A DNA stretch of 64,000 bases from Pseudomonas koreensis (GTDB lineage Bacteria > Pseudomonadota > Gammaproteobacteria > Pseudomonadales > Pseudomonadaceae): positions 1 to 64,000 of the forward strand of contig NZ_JAOEJU010000010.1 in the NCBI RefSeq assembly GCF_025447595.1. The letters run 5' to 3'. This document shows positions 16,434-25,233 of this stretch, one piece after another; the stretch's first letter is position 1; each line of letters begins with the position of its first letter. The translations under genes were made by a program, and so were the position numbers. The notes under the pieces are model-generated. The model was not told the DNA's origin, made no database searches, and worked only from the letters and a program-made list of their open reading frames with translations.

Positions 16434-17384
16434 CTAGCTGAACTGTTCCCGGTACTGCGCAGGCGTCAGACCGAGCTTTTCGCCGAACAGAAAACGCATG
16501 TGCCGTACGCTGCCAAAACCGCTTTTGTACGCCACCGTCTTCAGTGGCAAATCGCTGGTCTCCAACAGATTGCGTGCGCAATCGATGCGTGCACTCTGCA
16601 GGAATTCCATCGGCGTCATACCGACTTCACGAGCGAATACCCTGGCAAAATGCCGCGCACTCATGTTCGCCAGACCCGCCATACGCTCAACGGTGAACGC
16701 TTCTTCGAGGTGCTCCAGCACATGGTTCTGAACGCGGGTGATCGGCGTTTCCTGGGGTGCCACCGCAGCCATCAACGGACTGAACTGCGCCTGGCCGCCC
16801 TGACGTTTCATTACCACCAGCAGCACTTTCGCGACATCCTGTGCGACTTTTTTACCGTGATCACGAGCCACCACCGCCAGTGCCATATCAATACCGGCCG
16901 TGACACCACCAGAGGTAATGAGATTACGATCTTCAACGTAGATCTGATCCGTCGCAACCAACGTATCGGGAAAACTTTTGATCAGGCGCTCGGTGTAATT
17001 CCAGTGGGTGGTCGCCCGAAAACCTTTGAGCAGGCCCGCATGACCAAGAACGAAAGCACCGGTGCAGATCGAACCATAGCGCTCACAGCGCTGGACTGCC
17101 GCCGGCAGCCACGCCAGCAGCGACGGGTGTTTTTCGTTATAGGCTCCCGGTCCCCCGGGCACCAGCAACAGATCAAATCCGTCCTCGACCTCGTCGATGT
17201 GCCGGTCGGTGTGCACCACCACACCATTGGAGGCACGCACCGGTCCGCGCTCGGTGCCGAGGGTCATGACCTGATAGTGATCGGTTGCTTTCAAGTAGCG
17301 GTTTGCAACCGAAAACACTTCCAGCGGGCCGGCCATATCGAGCAGGAGAAACTCGGGGAACAACACCATCGCTACAGTTTTCAT
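16434..17384 (-). CDS. GlxA-family AraC regulator (DJ-1/PfpI domain plus AraC HTH)
   Basis: This 316-residue protein has an N-terminal DJ-1/PfpI-like domain (about residues 1-185, with the nucleophile-elbow-like SICTGAFVLGHAGLL) and a C-terminal AraC double HTH (about 215-310, FTVERMAGLANMSARHFARVF and LPLKTVAYKSGFGSVRHMRFLF). This is the GlxA architecture, which controls amine or quaternary-ammonium catabolism in some pseudomonads; its ligand here is unknown. It is divergent from the pirin gene 211 bp away, which is a plausible target. Confidence 0.9.
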   Translation of the reverse strand: MKTVAMVLFPEFLLLDMAGPLEVFSVANRYLKATDHYQVMTLGTERGPVRASNGVVVHTDRHIDEVEDGFDLLLVPGGPGAYNEKHPSLLAWLPAAVQRCERYGSICTGAFVLGHAGLLKGFRATTHWNYTERLIKSFPDTLVATDQIYVEDRNLITSGGVTAGIDMALAVVARDHGKKVAQDVAKVLLVVMKRQGGQAQFSPLMAAVAPQETPITRVQNHVLEHLEEAFTVERMAGLANMSARHFARVFAREVGMTPMEFLQSARIDCARNLLETSDLPLKTVAYKSGFGSVRHMRFLFGEKLGLTPAQYREQFS

Positions 17385-17595
17385 AGAGATACATCACTGA
17401 AATCAATGAACAGATATAAATAGAGGCATTATCACGAAGTAGGACGCGAAAGCGGTGAAAAAAACGTCGAGCGATCCCACAACCGTCAACTCAAACGAGA
17501 CAGTATTTCAATTTCCATCTACTTATTGCACGAATAGATAGACAGTAACCTTCTCCTCACTCGGACGAATCAACGTCCTGAAAGGAGATTTCATC

Positions 17596-18318
17596 ATGCT
17601 GACCCTTCGCAAAGCTTCCGACCGTGGTCTGGCCAATCATGGCTGGTTGAAGTCATTCCACACCTTTTCCTTCGCCAGCTACCGAGACCCGCGGGAACAG
17701 GGTTTTTCCGATCTGCTGGTGATCAATGATGACCGTGTTGCTGCGGGTAAAGGTTTCGGCCAGCATCCACACCGTGACATGGAAATATTCTCTTATGTGC
17801 TCGAAGGTGCTCTGGAACACAAAGACACCCTTGGCACTGGTTCGGTGATCCGTCCCGGCGATGTGCAACTGATGAGCGCCGGCAGCGGCGTGGCCCACAG
17901 CGAGTTCAACCATTCGGCGACCAAGCCTGTGCATTTCCTGCAAATCTGGATCGTGCCGGACGTCAGCGGCGCGAAACCGCGTTACCAGCAAGAGCACTTC
18001 AGCACGCAGAAAAAACGTGGTCGCCTGCAACTGATCATCTCGCCCGAAGGCACCCATGGTTCGCTGAAAGTGCGTCAGGATGCACGGGTGTATGCCGGAC
18101 TGTTTGATGGCGGGGAAAGCGCCACACTCAAACTGCCTGACAACCGCTACGCCTATGTGCACGTTGCTCGCGGTAGCGTTGAACTGAACGGCGTGCAGTT
18201 GAAGGAAGGCGATGGCGTAAGGGTTCGTGAGGAACAGGCGCTGACACTGAGCAATGGCCAGGATGCCGAAGTCCTGGTGTTTGACCTGCGTCCCCAAGAA
18301 CTGCCGGAAATGCCATGA
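17596..18318 (+). CDS. pirin family protein (YhhW-like bicupin)
   Basis: This 240-residue bicupin has the pirin metal motif HPHRDMEIFSYVLEG (two His and a Glu) and LMSAGSGVAHSE with a further His, as in E. coli YhhW, which has quercetin 2,3-dioxygenase activity in vitro. The true substrate is unknown. The start follows AAAGGAGATTTCATC. A bidirectional terminator lies 20 bp after the stop. It is divergent from the GlxA-type regulator. Confidence 0.92.
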   Translation: MLTLRKASDRGLANHGWLKSFHTFSFASYRDPREQGFSDLLVINDDRVAAGKGFGQHPHRDMEIFSYVLEGALEHKDTLGTGSVIRPGDVQLMSAGSGVAHSEFNHSATKPVHFLQIWIVPDVSGAKPRYQQEHFSTQKKRGRLQLIISPEGTHGSLKVRQDARVYAGLFDGGESATLKLPDNRYAYVHVARGSVELNGVQLKEGDGVRVREEQALTLSNGQDAEVLVFDLRPQELPEMP

Positions 18319-18334
18319 GACGGTGCTTTTCATC

Positions 18335-18368
18335 GAAAAAAAACGGCCTTCGTTGAAGGCCGTTTTTC
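18335..18368. terminator. bidirectional terminator
   Basis: A 12-bp stem AAAACGGCCTTC / GAAGGCCGTTTT has a GTT loop, with A-run and T-run on opposite sides. It serves the pirin gene on the plus strand and the coiled-coil gene on the minus strand, whose stop codon it touches. Confidence 0.92.
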
Positions 18369-19107
18369 ATTCTGCAGGCAAGGTCATCAGCACTGCCGGC
18401 GCAGGATTTCCAGCCTCTTTCACCGATTGAACCATTGCCAGGGTTGTCTGCATGGTGACGAGCACGTTTGCCTGATTCGCGTAGTAGGAGCCGACGAGAA
18501 TGGCAACCATCCCCAGAAAGTGTACGGTGGTCGCGGCCCAGTAATTCGCCTTGTTCGTCGAGACCATTCTCATTGCCTCGTCTATACGCTCCAGGGATCG
18601 ATCCATACGAGCCGTCATCAACGCATAACGTTTGTCACGCTCCTGATGGACCTTTTCCTGTGCCAGACGAATTCTTTGCTCAGTCTTTTCTCGCTCCAGC
18701 CAGGCTTTTTCATTGGCCTTTTCCCTTGCCAGCCGAATCCTTTCTTGCTCCTGGCGAAGGTCCTCCAGATACCGCTCCCGAGTCAGGCGGACTTCTTCCT
18801 GAGCCCTCTCTCGCTCCAGCCGAGCCTCTTTCCGAGCCTGCTCCTGTTCCAGTCGAACCTTTTCCTGAGACCGCTCTCGCTCCAGACGAGCCTCTTCCTG
18901 AGAGCGCTCTCGCTCCAGCCGAGTTGCTTCCAACTCCAATCGAGCAGCTTCCTGAGATTGCTCCTGCTCCAGCCTCACCTTGTCCCGCTCGGCCTGCTGC
19001 GTCAGAAAACCATCGATCTTGGCGGACATGGACTCGATCCGTGCATCGATTCTTGTCTCGATGACTTCGATCCTGGCGCTGAATTCGTCTCGCGTTATGT
19101 AGTTCAT
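18367..19107 (-). CDS. hendecad coiled-coil protein with C-terminal membrane segment
   Basis: This 246-residue protein starts MNYITRDEFSARIE. Its residues 45-117 are 11-residue repeats of the type RLERERSQEEA, broken once by a 7-residue unit. Further charged helix follows, then a hydrophobic segment near 195-216 (AATTVHFLGMVAILVGSYYA) and a short tail. The layout suggests a membrane-anchored right-handed coiled coil; function unknown. The start is uncertain: ATG at 19107 fits the protein, but an in-frame TTG at 19200 has a better ribosome site (AGGGAAG). Its promoter module matches that of the DUF6124-like gene. Confidence 0.7.
   Translation of the reverse strand: MNYITRDEFSARIEVIETRIDARIESMSAKIDGFLTQQAERDKVRLEQEQSQEAARLELEATRLERERSQEEARLERERSQEKVRLEQEQARKEARLERERAQEEVRLTRERYLEDLRQEQERIRLAREKANEKAWLEREKTEQRIRLAQEKVHQERDKRYALMTARMDRSLERIDEAMRMVSTNKANYWAATTVHFLGMVAILVGSYYANQANVLVTMQTTLAMVQSVKEAGNPAPAVLMTLPAE
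18757..18975 (-). repeat. 33-bp in-frame repeats encoding hendecads
   Basis: Six 11-residue units with a 7-residue interruption lie in the coiled-coil gene. Two adjacent units (RLERERSQEEA, RLERERSQEKV) are nearly identical in DNA too, suggesting recent duplication. Confidence 0.8.
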
Positions 19108-19257
19108 AGACCCAGTACTATCCGTTTGCCCAGCCATGTCGCTTGCTTGAAATTGGCTGAATTCCCTTGCAATCAATTTCGCACCCCTGACGTTTATCAA
19201 TACTTCCCTGGATTGATCACCTCGGAACGTTTCACCTGCTCACTCCGGGTGTGAGAA

Positions 19258-19302
19258 ACGATAGGGCCGGGCCCAAAAACTCACAAGCCAGCGGATTCTG
19301 GC
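19258..19302 (-). promoter_or_regulatory. promoter module B (shared with 8500-8544)
   Basis: On the minus strand the -35 TTGTGA (19281-19286) and -10 TATCGT (19258-19263) are 17 bp apart. The perfect inverted repeat GCCAG-N6-CTGGC (19287-19302) abuts the -35. The predicted start of transcription is near 19251, upstream of both candidate start codons of the coiled-coil gene. Confidence 0.6.
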
Positions 19303-19357
19303 GCTGTTGTAGGCAAGATCGTCAGCTGATGTAGCCGTCCTACACAGCATCAATGAA

Positions 19358-20233
19358 CTACTCGTTTTCCAGAACGAACGCCTCGACAATGTGTTCGATC
19401 ACCGCTCTGACCCGCGCGGTATGGCGAAAATCCGCATGGGTCACCAGCCATACCTCATAAGGAAACGGCCGCGTACGCTCCGGCCACAGCCTGACCAGAC
19501 CGTCGCGCTCCCCCATGTAGACCGGGATTTCTCCTACCCCCAACCCGGCGGCAATCGAGCGTCGCACCAGCAGGCTCGAGCTCAGACCGGCAACGATCCG
19601 CCCTCGAGTCACGGGCTCGGTCACCAGGGTCAGGTCCTTGTTGCCTTGCAGATAGGGCTGGTACACCACCAGATCATGGCCCTCGAACGCACTGCCCGGT
19701 GCGGGCACGCCATGGCTGTCGACATAGGCCTGCGAGGCGAACAAACCCACCGGCCAACGCGCGATGCGCCGGGCGATCAGGTCCGGGTTGTCGGGACGGG
19801 TGTTGCGCACGGCGATGTCCGCTTCACGTTTGGCCAGGCTGAGGAGCTGCGTGGAAGCGTCCAGCTGCACACGCACGTCGGGATGCTGTTCGTGCAACTG
19901 CGCAATGGCCGGAATCAGGAAATCGATGGCCAGCGAATCGGTGGTGCTGACCCGCACGCTACCGGTCAGGCGATCGTCCAGGCCTTGTATACGTCGCTCC
20001 AGCTCCAGCGCCGAATGCTCCATTTTTTCCACTGACTTGAGCGCGGCTTCACCGACCGCCGTCAACGCATAGCCATCGGAAGTGCGCAGAAACAGGGTCG
20101 CGCCCAGCGACTTTTCCAGTGCCGTGATGCGTCTCCCGACCGTCGCCTGATCCACGCCCAGTACACGCGCGGCGCCGCGCAATGTCGACTCGCGGCAGAC
20201 CGCAAGAAACATTCGTGCGTCATCCCAGTTCAT
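19358..20233 (-). CDS. LysR family transcriptional regulator
   Basis: This 291-residue protein has an N-terminal HTH (ARMFLAVCRESTLRGAARVLG, then VDQATVGRRITALEKSLGA) and a LysR effector domain. The start at 20233 (MNWDDAR) has GGAGGG upstream; an ATG at 20245 would use that same sequence as codons. It is divergent from an MFS gene 112 bp away. Two palindromes in the gap are likely binding sites for this regulator. Confidence 0.9.
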   Translation of the reverse strand: MNWDDARMFLAVCRESTLRGAARVLGVDQATVGRRITALEKSLGATLFLRTSDGYALTAVGEAALKSVEKMEHSALELERRIQGLDDRLTGSVRVSTTDSLAIDFLIPAIAQLHEQHPDVRVQLDASTQLLSLAKREADIAVRNTRPDNPDLIARRIARWPVGLFASQAYVDSHGVPAPGSAFEGHDLVVYQPYLQGNKDLTLVTEPVTRGRIVAGLSSSLLVRRSIAAGLGVGEIPVYMGERDGLVRLWPERTRPFPYEVWLVTHADFRHTARVRAVIEHIVEAFVLENE

Positions 20234-20246
20234 ACCGCCCTCCATT

Positions 20247-20262
20247 GATGCATAAACGCATC
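20247..20262. promoter_or_regulatory. palindrome 1 in the LysR/MFS intergenic region
   Basis: GATGC-ATAAAC-GCATC is a perfect 5-bp inverted repeat with a 6-bp centre, 14 bp upstream of the LysR start. It shares TGCATWAACGCA with palindrome 2, placed 32 bp away start to start (about three helical turns). Confidence 0.75.
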
Positions 20263-20278
20263 GCAACCACGCAAACTC

Positions 20279-20294
20279 GCTGCATTAACGCAGC
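20279..20294. promoter_or_regulatory. palindrome 2 in the LysR/MFS intergenic region
   Basis: GCTGC-ATTAAC-GCAGC is a perfect inverted repeat with the same core as palindrome 1. It lies 52 bp upstream of the MFS start codon, where an activator site would be expected. Confidence 0.75.
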
Positions 20295-20345
20295 AACGAT
20301 AGCCGATATGCTGGGCGCCATAAACCTTTCCACAGGAATGCCGTC

Positions 20346-21566
20346 ATGCGCACCTCAACTGCTTCACCCGAGCGTCGGGACACAAGTGTCTGGCTGGCGA
20401 TCTTCGCCGGACTCTGCGCCAGCCTGGTCAGCATCGGTCTGGCGCGTTTCGCCTACACGCCGCTGATCCCTTCGCTGATTCAGGCGCAGTGGTTTTCCGC
20501 CCATGATGTGGTCTATCTCGGCGCGGCCAACCTGGTCGGTTACCTGATCGGCGCCCTCCTCGGCCGACCGCTGGCACGTCGGCTCACCCAGAGAAATGCC
20601 TTGCGACTGATGATGCTGGCGGTGACCGTGGCGTTTTTCGCCTGTGCGTACCCCGTGTCGGTGAGCTGGTATTTCGGCTGGCGTCTGCTGTCGGGAATTG
20701 CGGGCGGCGCGATCATGGTGCTGGTGGCCGCGACCGTACTGCCCCACGTACCGGCCGCGCGAAAAGGCCTGGCCAGTGGGGCGATTTTCCTCGGCATCGG
20801 TCTGGGCATCGCAGGTTCGGGCACGATTGTTCCTCTGCTGTTGAGCATTGGCCTGCAAGCGACCTGGCTGGGATTGGGCGCGTTGTCACTGGCACTGACG
20901 GCATTGAGCTGGTTCGGCTGGCCCCCGGAACAGCCCCATACAACCCCCGCAACGGCTCAGCTGGAACCGGTGGAGCCGACACCGCCTGCTGTTTATCTGT
21001 TGTTTGCCCAGTACGCGTTCATGGCCGCCGGGCTGGTGCCGGCCATGGTTTTCCTGGTGGATTACGTCGCCCGTGGACTGGGCGCCGGGGCGCACGTCGG
21101 CGCGCTGATCTGGGTCATGTACGGTCTGGGTGCCATCGTCGGCCCGGTGAGTTATGGCTTTCTCGCCGATCATCTCGGCGCACGGACCGGCATTCGTCTG
21201 GTGCTGTTGGTGCAGGCAATCACCCTTGGTTTGCTGGCCATTTCGCATTCGTTCCTGGCGTTGGCGCTGCTGGCAGTGGTGCTCGGTTCCTTTCCGCCGG
21301 GCATTGTCCCGCTGGCGTTGGCACGGGTGCATGAACTGGCGCCGGATCATCATCGTCAACAGGTGGCGTGGAGCCGCGCCACGGTGTCGTTCGCCACGTT
21401 TCAGGCGCTGGCCGGCTTCGCCTATTCGGCGCTGTTCAACGCCACGGGCGGACAGCATGTGCTGCTCTTCGTGATTGCCGGCGGTGCCATCGTGATCGCG
21501 CTGATACTTGAGCACGCCATGAAACTGCTGCCCTCCTCCGTCGAGCAACGCTGCTGCGCCCAATGA
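20346..21566 (+). CDS. YbfB/YjiJ-type MFS transporter
   Basis: This 406-residue inner-membrane protein has about 12 hydrophobic segments and the YbfB/YjiJ-type N-terminus (GLARFAYTPLIPSLI). A conserved RPLARRLTQRNALRLMM loop lies between helices 2 and 3. It is probably an exporter of a small molecule; the substrate is unknown. It is transcribed away from the LysR gene, and the quinone-oxidoreductase-like gene follows 64 bp downstream, so the three may form one regulated unit. Confidence 0.88.
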   Translation: MRTSTASPERRDTSVWLAIFAGLCASLVSIGLARFAYTPLIPSLIQAQWFSAHDVVYLGAANLVGYLIGALLGRPLARRLTQRNALRLMMLAVTVAFFACAYPVSVSWYFGWRLLSGIAGGAIMVLVAATVLPHVPAARKGLASGAIFLGIGLGIAGSGTIVPLLLSIGLQATWLGLGALSLALTALSWFGWPPEQPHTTPATAQLEPVEPTPPAVYLLFAQYAFMAAGLVPAMVFLVDYVARGLGAGAHVGALIWVMYGLGAIVGPVSYGFLADHLGARTGIRLVLLVQAITLGLLAISHSFLALALLAVVLGSFPPGIVPLALARVHELAPDHHRQQVAWSRATVSFATFQALAGFAYSALFNATGGQHVLLFVIAGGAIVIALILEHAMKLLPSSVEQRCCAQ

Positions 21567-21630
21567 CGGGAATCATTGCGCCCTGACTGTGCTCCCATCT
21601 ACTGATCACTTGTTTCAAGAGGAATCAAAA

Positions 21631-22629
21631 ATGACGCTGCCCACTGAAATGAACCGAATCGAAATCACCGAACCGGGCGGGCCCGAGGTTCTGCAATCCC
21701 GACGCGTCCCGCTGCCAGTCGCCGCAGAAGGCGAAATACTGATCCGCGTAAAGGCTGCCGGTATCAATCGCCCCGACGCCCTGCAACGCGCCGGCAAATA
21801 CCCGATGAAGCCCGGCATGAACCCGATTCCGGGCCTTGAAGTGGCCGGCGAGGTCGTGGCGATTGGCAGCGGTGTCAGCACATTCGCGGTCGGTGACCGG
21901 GTCTGCGCACTGACCAATGGCGGAGGTTACGCCGAATACTGCACGGTTCCGGCCGGCCAGGCCCTGCCAATCCCCGATGGGCTGGACTGGATTCAGGCAG
22001 CGGCGATTCCGGAAACCTTTTTCACGGTGTGGGCCAACCTGTTCGGTCTCGGCGGCGCGAGCCGTGGTCAGCGCGCCTTGATCCACGGCGGCACCAGCGG
22101 CATCGGTACCACCGCGTTGATGCTGTGCCGCGAGTTTGGCATTGAAGCTTTCGCCACCGCCGGCAGCGTCGACAAATGCGCAGCGATCCGCAATCTGGGT
22201 GGCGAAGCGATCAACTACCGGGAACAGGATTTCGCGCAAGTCATCGCCGAAAAAACCGACGGCCAGGGCGTCAATGTGATCCTCGACATCATGGGCGGCT
22301 CGTACCTCAACGGGAACATCAGCGCCTTGGGAATGGATGGGCGATTGGTGATGCTCGGTTTCCTCGGTGGCGCGCGGGCCAATGACATCGATCTGCTGGC
22401 GATCCTCGGCAAGCGTGCGGTGGTCACCGGTTCCCTCCTGCGCGCCCGTACCTCGGCAGAAAAAGCTGCCATCGCCGATCAATTGCGCGAACACGTCTGG
22501 CCGCTGCTGGCTGCCGGTCGCTGCCTGCCGATCATCGACAAGGTTTATCCGCTCGCCGACGCAGCCAAGGCCCATGCGCACATGGAAGCGGGCGACCACA
22601 TCGGCAAGATCGTGCTGAAGATCGACTGA
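21631..22629 (+). CDS. zinc-independent NAD(P)H quinone oxidoreductase (MDR superfamily)
   Basis: This 332-residue protein has the GroES-like N-terminus (VKAAGINRPDALQRAGKYP) and a Rossmann NADPH-binding motif (ALIHGGTSGIGTTALML). It matches the QOR/PIG3 branch, which reduces quinones one electron at a time. The catalytic-zinc ligands of alcohol dehydrogenases are absent. The start at 21631 follows AGAGGAATCAAAA. It is likely cotranscribed with the MFS gene under the divergent LysR protein. Confidence 0.9.
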   Translation: MTLPTEMNRIEITEPGGPEVLQSRRVPLPVAAEGEILIRVKAAGINRPDALQRAGKYPMKPGMNPIPGLEVAGEVVAIGSGVSTFAVGDRVCALTNGGGYAEYCTVPAGQALPIPDGLDWIQAAAIPETFFTVWANLFGLGGASRGQRALIHGGTSGIGTTALMLCREFGIEAFATAGSVDKCAAIRNLGGEAINYREQDFAQVIAEKTDGQGVNVILDIMGGSYLNGNISALGMDGRLVMLGFLGGARANDIDLLAILGKRAVVTGSLLRARTSAEKAAIADQLREHVWPLLAAGRCLPIIDKVYPLADAAKAHAHMEAGDHIGKIVLKID

Positions 22630-22741
22630 GTTGTTGCAGCATTTTGTAATCGTTGCAGGCGTGCGGTGGTCGAAAATGTCACGCGCGGGTCAAGGCATCT
22701 GGTAAAAAGCGTTCTTTGTCCGAGCTGTGGTGAAACGTTTA

Positions 22742-23686
22742 ATGCTCCTTGCCTTCATGACCCGACTTCGACGCCGCCGTCTGGCGTTCGCCTGCATGGC
22801 CGCCCTGATCATCGGCGTGCCGGCGAGTTGTGCCGTGCTGGAACACACCGAACGCAAGCTGTTGTTTCGCATCGAACCGGGCACCGCCGGCTGGTATCAC
22901 GGATTGCCCGGCAGCGTCCAGGAACTCGATCTGCAACCGAAAAGCTTCAAGGCCGGGCAAAACATTCACGCCTGGTGGTGGCCGGCGGAACGTGCTGATG
23001 CTCCGGCCATTCTTTATCTGCATGGCGTGCGCTGGAACCTCACCGGGCAACTGTTTCGTATCGAACAACTGCGCGCGGCAGGTTATTCGGTACTGGCCAT
23101 CGACTATCGCGGCTTCGGCCAGAGTCATGGCGATCTGCCGTCGGAGACCACGGTGTACGAAGATGCCCGGGTGGCCTGGGAACGCTTCCAGTTGTTGCAG
23201 CCCGACCCGAGCAAACGCCTGATCTACGGGCACTCGCTGGGGGGCGCGGTCGCCATCGACCTGGCTGCCGAACTCGGCCGCGATGCCGCCAGCCATCACA
23301 CCCCGTTGCCGGTGCGCGGGCTGGTCATCGAATCCACATTCACCTCATTGGCGGATGTGGCGGCAGCCGTAGCCAACACCTCTCTTCCAGTTCGTTGGTT
23401 GCTGTCGCAGAAATTCGATTCCATCGACAAGATTGCCGAGATCCACATGCCGTTGCTGGTGGTGCACGGCCTGGCCGACGCATTCGTGCCGTCACGCTTC
23501 AGCGAGCAACTGTTCGCCGCCGCCCGGGAACCGAAACGCCTGCTGCTGGTGCCCGGCGCGACGCACAACAACAGCATGGCGCTGGGCGGACAGAACTATC
23601 GCAAGGCGATCGATACGCTGATGCAAACCCGACCTGCCGCCCGGGTGGCGGGGACTGCGGTGCAGAAGAACCCGCGCGACTCCTGA
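22742..23686 (+). CDS. membrane-anchored alpha/beta hydrolase
   Basis: This protein of about 314 residues has a basic N-terminus and one hydrophobic segment (LAFACMAALIIGVPASCAVL). The Cys in PASC might be a weak lipobox. The hydrolase domain has ILYLHGVRWN (oxyanion region), the elbow YGHSLGGAV near residue 165, an Asp in VVHGLADAFVPS and a His in GATHNNS. It resembles the BEM46/YfhR-type hydrolases; substrate unknown. ATG at 22742 is my choice; GTG at 22727 and ATG at 22757 are possible. Confidence 0.83.
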   Translation: MLLAFMTRLRRRRLAFACMAALIIGVPASCAVLEHTERKLLFRIEPGTAGWYHGLPGSVQELDLQPKSFKAGQNIHAWWWPAERADAPAILYLHGVRWNLTGQLFRIEQLRAAGYSVLAIDYRGFGQSHGDLPSETTVYEDARVAWERFQLLQPDPSKRLIYGHSLGGAVAIDLAAELGRDAASHHTPLPVRGLVIESTFTSLADVAAAVANTSLPVRWLLSQKFDSIDKIAEIHMPLLVVHGLADAFVPSRFSEQLFAAAREPKRLLLVPGATHNNSMALGGQNYRKAIDTLMQTRPAARVAGTAVQKNPRDS

Positions 23687-23844
23687 CGGCCCTTCTCGCA
23701 GACCATCGGTCACCCCGAACAGAAATTCTTGCAGCATCGGCTGGCAATCCGTCGTTCTAACGCTTTGCTGGATGGAGTCAATCCATGACGCTGCTTCGGC
23801 ACACCCGGCCGCGCGGCGTCCACTGCCTATTCGGGAGCACCACC

Positions 23845-24258
23845 ATGAAAATCAACCCGTACCTGATCTTCAACGGCGACTGCCGCGCTGCCTTCACGTT
23901 TTACGAGCAATGCCTGCAAGGCAAGCTCGAAGCGATGATGACCTTCGGCGAAACACCAGCCGCCGAACATGTACCCAAAGAGCATCACAACCTGATCATC
24001 CACACCTGTTTGAAAGTAGGCGATCAGATGCTCATGGCTTCCGACACCACACCCGACCGCCCGACCCAAGGCATGAGCGGTTGCTCGATTTCCCTGAATG
24101 TCGACAGCATCGCCGAGGCCGAACGGGTCTTCAACGCCTTGGCCAGGGACGGTCGCGTCGACATGCCGCTGGAAGCCACCTTCTGGGCCGCTCGATTCGG
24201 AATGCTGGTGGATCGCTTCGGCGTGTCATGGATGGTCAATTGCGAAAGTGACAATTAG
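23845..24258 (+). CDS. VOC family protein (YjdN/PhnB-like)
   Basis: This 137-residue protein of the glyoxalase/bleomycin-resistance/dioxygenase fold matches the YjdN/PhnB group (NPYLIFNGDCRAAFTFYEQCL, then FWAARFGMLVDRFGVSWMVN). The activity of this group is not established. The start at 23845 follows GGGAG. A strong bidirectional terminator follows. Confidence 0.9.
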   Translation: MKINPYLIFNGDCRAAFTFYEQCLQGKLEAMMTFGETPAAEHVPKEHHNLIIHTCLKVGDQMLMASDTTPDRPTQGMSGCSISLNVDSIAEAERVFNALARDGRVDMPLEATFWAARFGMLVDRFGVSWMVNCESDN

Positions 24259-24280
24259 CGCTGCCAGTGCGCCGGACATG

Positions 24281-24313
24281 AAAAAGCCCGACCTCTTCAG
24301 GTCGGGCTTTTTC
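24281..24313. terminator. bidirectional terminator
   Basis: A 14-bp stem AAAAAGCCCGACCT / AGGTCGGGCTTTTT has a CTTC loop. It ends the VOC gene and the convergent small secreted protein gene. Confidence 0.94.
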
Positions 24314-24315
24314 GT

Positions 24316-24645
24316 TCAACGCTGGGCCAGCTCGTGCCGAACGCACTGTTCGTAATAGGTCTGCTTGACGGCCGCCGGTTTGAGCCGCGACGCGCTGTCG
24401 TAGGTCTGTTCGGTGATGCCCATGGCGGTCATGCGCATCCACGGTTGCTGGAACTTGCGCGCCTGCAAGCGCTTGCGCGCGCCATAAAGAGAAATGCCCG
24501 AAAGCTTCGATTGTTGCGCACCGGCGGCAATGTCCGAACCCCAGGTACACGCAAAACGATGGCTCTTGCTCAATTCCCTGGCCTGGGCCTCCAACGCGAA
24601 CAGAGCGAGGGAAAGCGTTGCTACGGTGATGACAATCGTCCGCAT
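24316..24645 (-). CDS. small exported protein of unknown function
   Basis: This 109-residue protein has a clear signal peptide (MRTIVITVATLSLALFALEAQA). The mature part of about 87 residues is basic with two Cys (FACTWGSD and YYEQCVRHE) that could form a disulfide. I do not recognise a family. The start at 24645 follows AGGTGGG. It stands alone on the minus strand. Confidence 0.75.
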   Translation of the reverse strand: MRTIVITVATLSLALFALEAQARELSKSHRFACTWGSDIAAGAQQSKLSGISLYGARKRLQARKFQQPWMRMTAMGITEQTYDSASRLKPAAVKQTYYEQCVRHELAQR

Positions 24646-24869
24646 ATAGCCCACCTAACCTTTTGAAAAAAGGCGAGTTTGCCGGGACTTTAAACATTCG
24701 GGGGCCAGCAATTTGCCGCCTGTTGCAGCCATGCTCGGCCGAAGGCTCTCCACAAAGATGCGCGGCTACACAGCCACCCGTCTCCCACCTCTCCCGCCCG
24801 TCAGCCGCCCGGCACTTTGTTTCGCCTCTGATTTTCCAAGGTAAATCCACCTGACGCGGAAGCCCGACG

Positions 24870-25127
24870 ATGAACAGAACCATTGCAGCCCTCATGCTTG
24901 GAAGTCTTTTATCCGCCACCGCACCGCTCGCGATGGCGGGAAGCACCGTTCCGCCTACGGGTATTCCCGGGGTCAACCAGGGAGGCACCGAATCCAAGGA
25001 AGACAAGGCCGACAAAAAGGGTGAAGAAGCCTCGGGGTCGAACTCCGGTGCAGAGTCCCACGAGACAGACAAGGATGCGCAAACGTCCAGCGGGTCAAAG
25101 GATGGGATGGAAGAAAAGAAACCCTGA
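24870..25127 (+). CDS. small exported hydrophilic protein of unknown function
   Basis: This 85-residue protein has a signal peptide (MNRTIAALMLGSLLSATAPLAMA). A low-complexity acidic tail rich in Glu, Lys, Ser and Gly follows, probably disordered in the periplasm. No family recognised. Upstream, GACGCGGAAGC gives a modest ribosome site. A hairpin terminator follows 33 bp after the stop. Confidence 0.7.
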   Translation: MNRTIAALMLGSLLSATAPLAMAGSTVPPTGIPGVNQGGTESKEDKADKKGEEASGSNSGAESHETDKDAQTSSGSKDGMEEKKP

Positions 25128-25160
25128 CGACTTTGCCACCTCGGCAGTTTTCGCAGGCAT

Positions 25161-25188
25161 AAAAAAGCCGATCTTTTCGATCGGCTTT
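25161..25188. terminator. bidirectional terminator
   Basis: The stem AGCCGATC / GATCGGCT is flanked by an A-run and a T-run. It ends the small exported-protein gene and the minus-strand inositol importer operon. Confidence 0.88.
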
Positions 25189-25233
25189 GCTGTGTGACGT
25201 TCATCCCGCTTTACCAGGCCAGAACGATGAGTT

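Noticed and set aside
17510..17545. inverted repeat between GlxA and pirin genes (ATCTACTTATT...GAATAGATAG)
   Set aside because: The arms match only with a shift and mismatches, too weak to call an operator.
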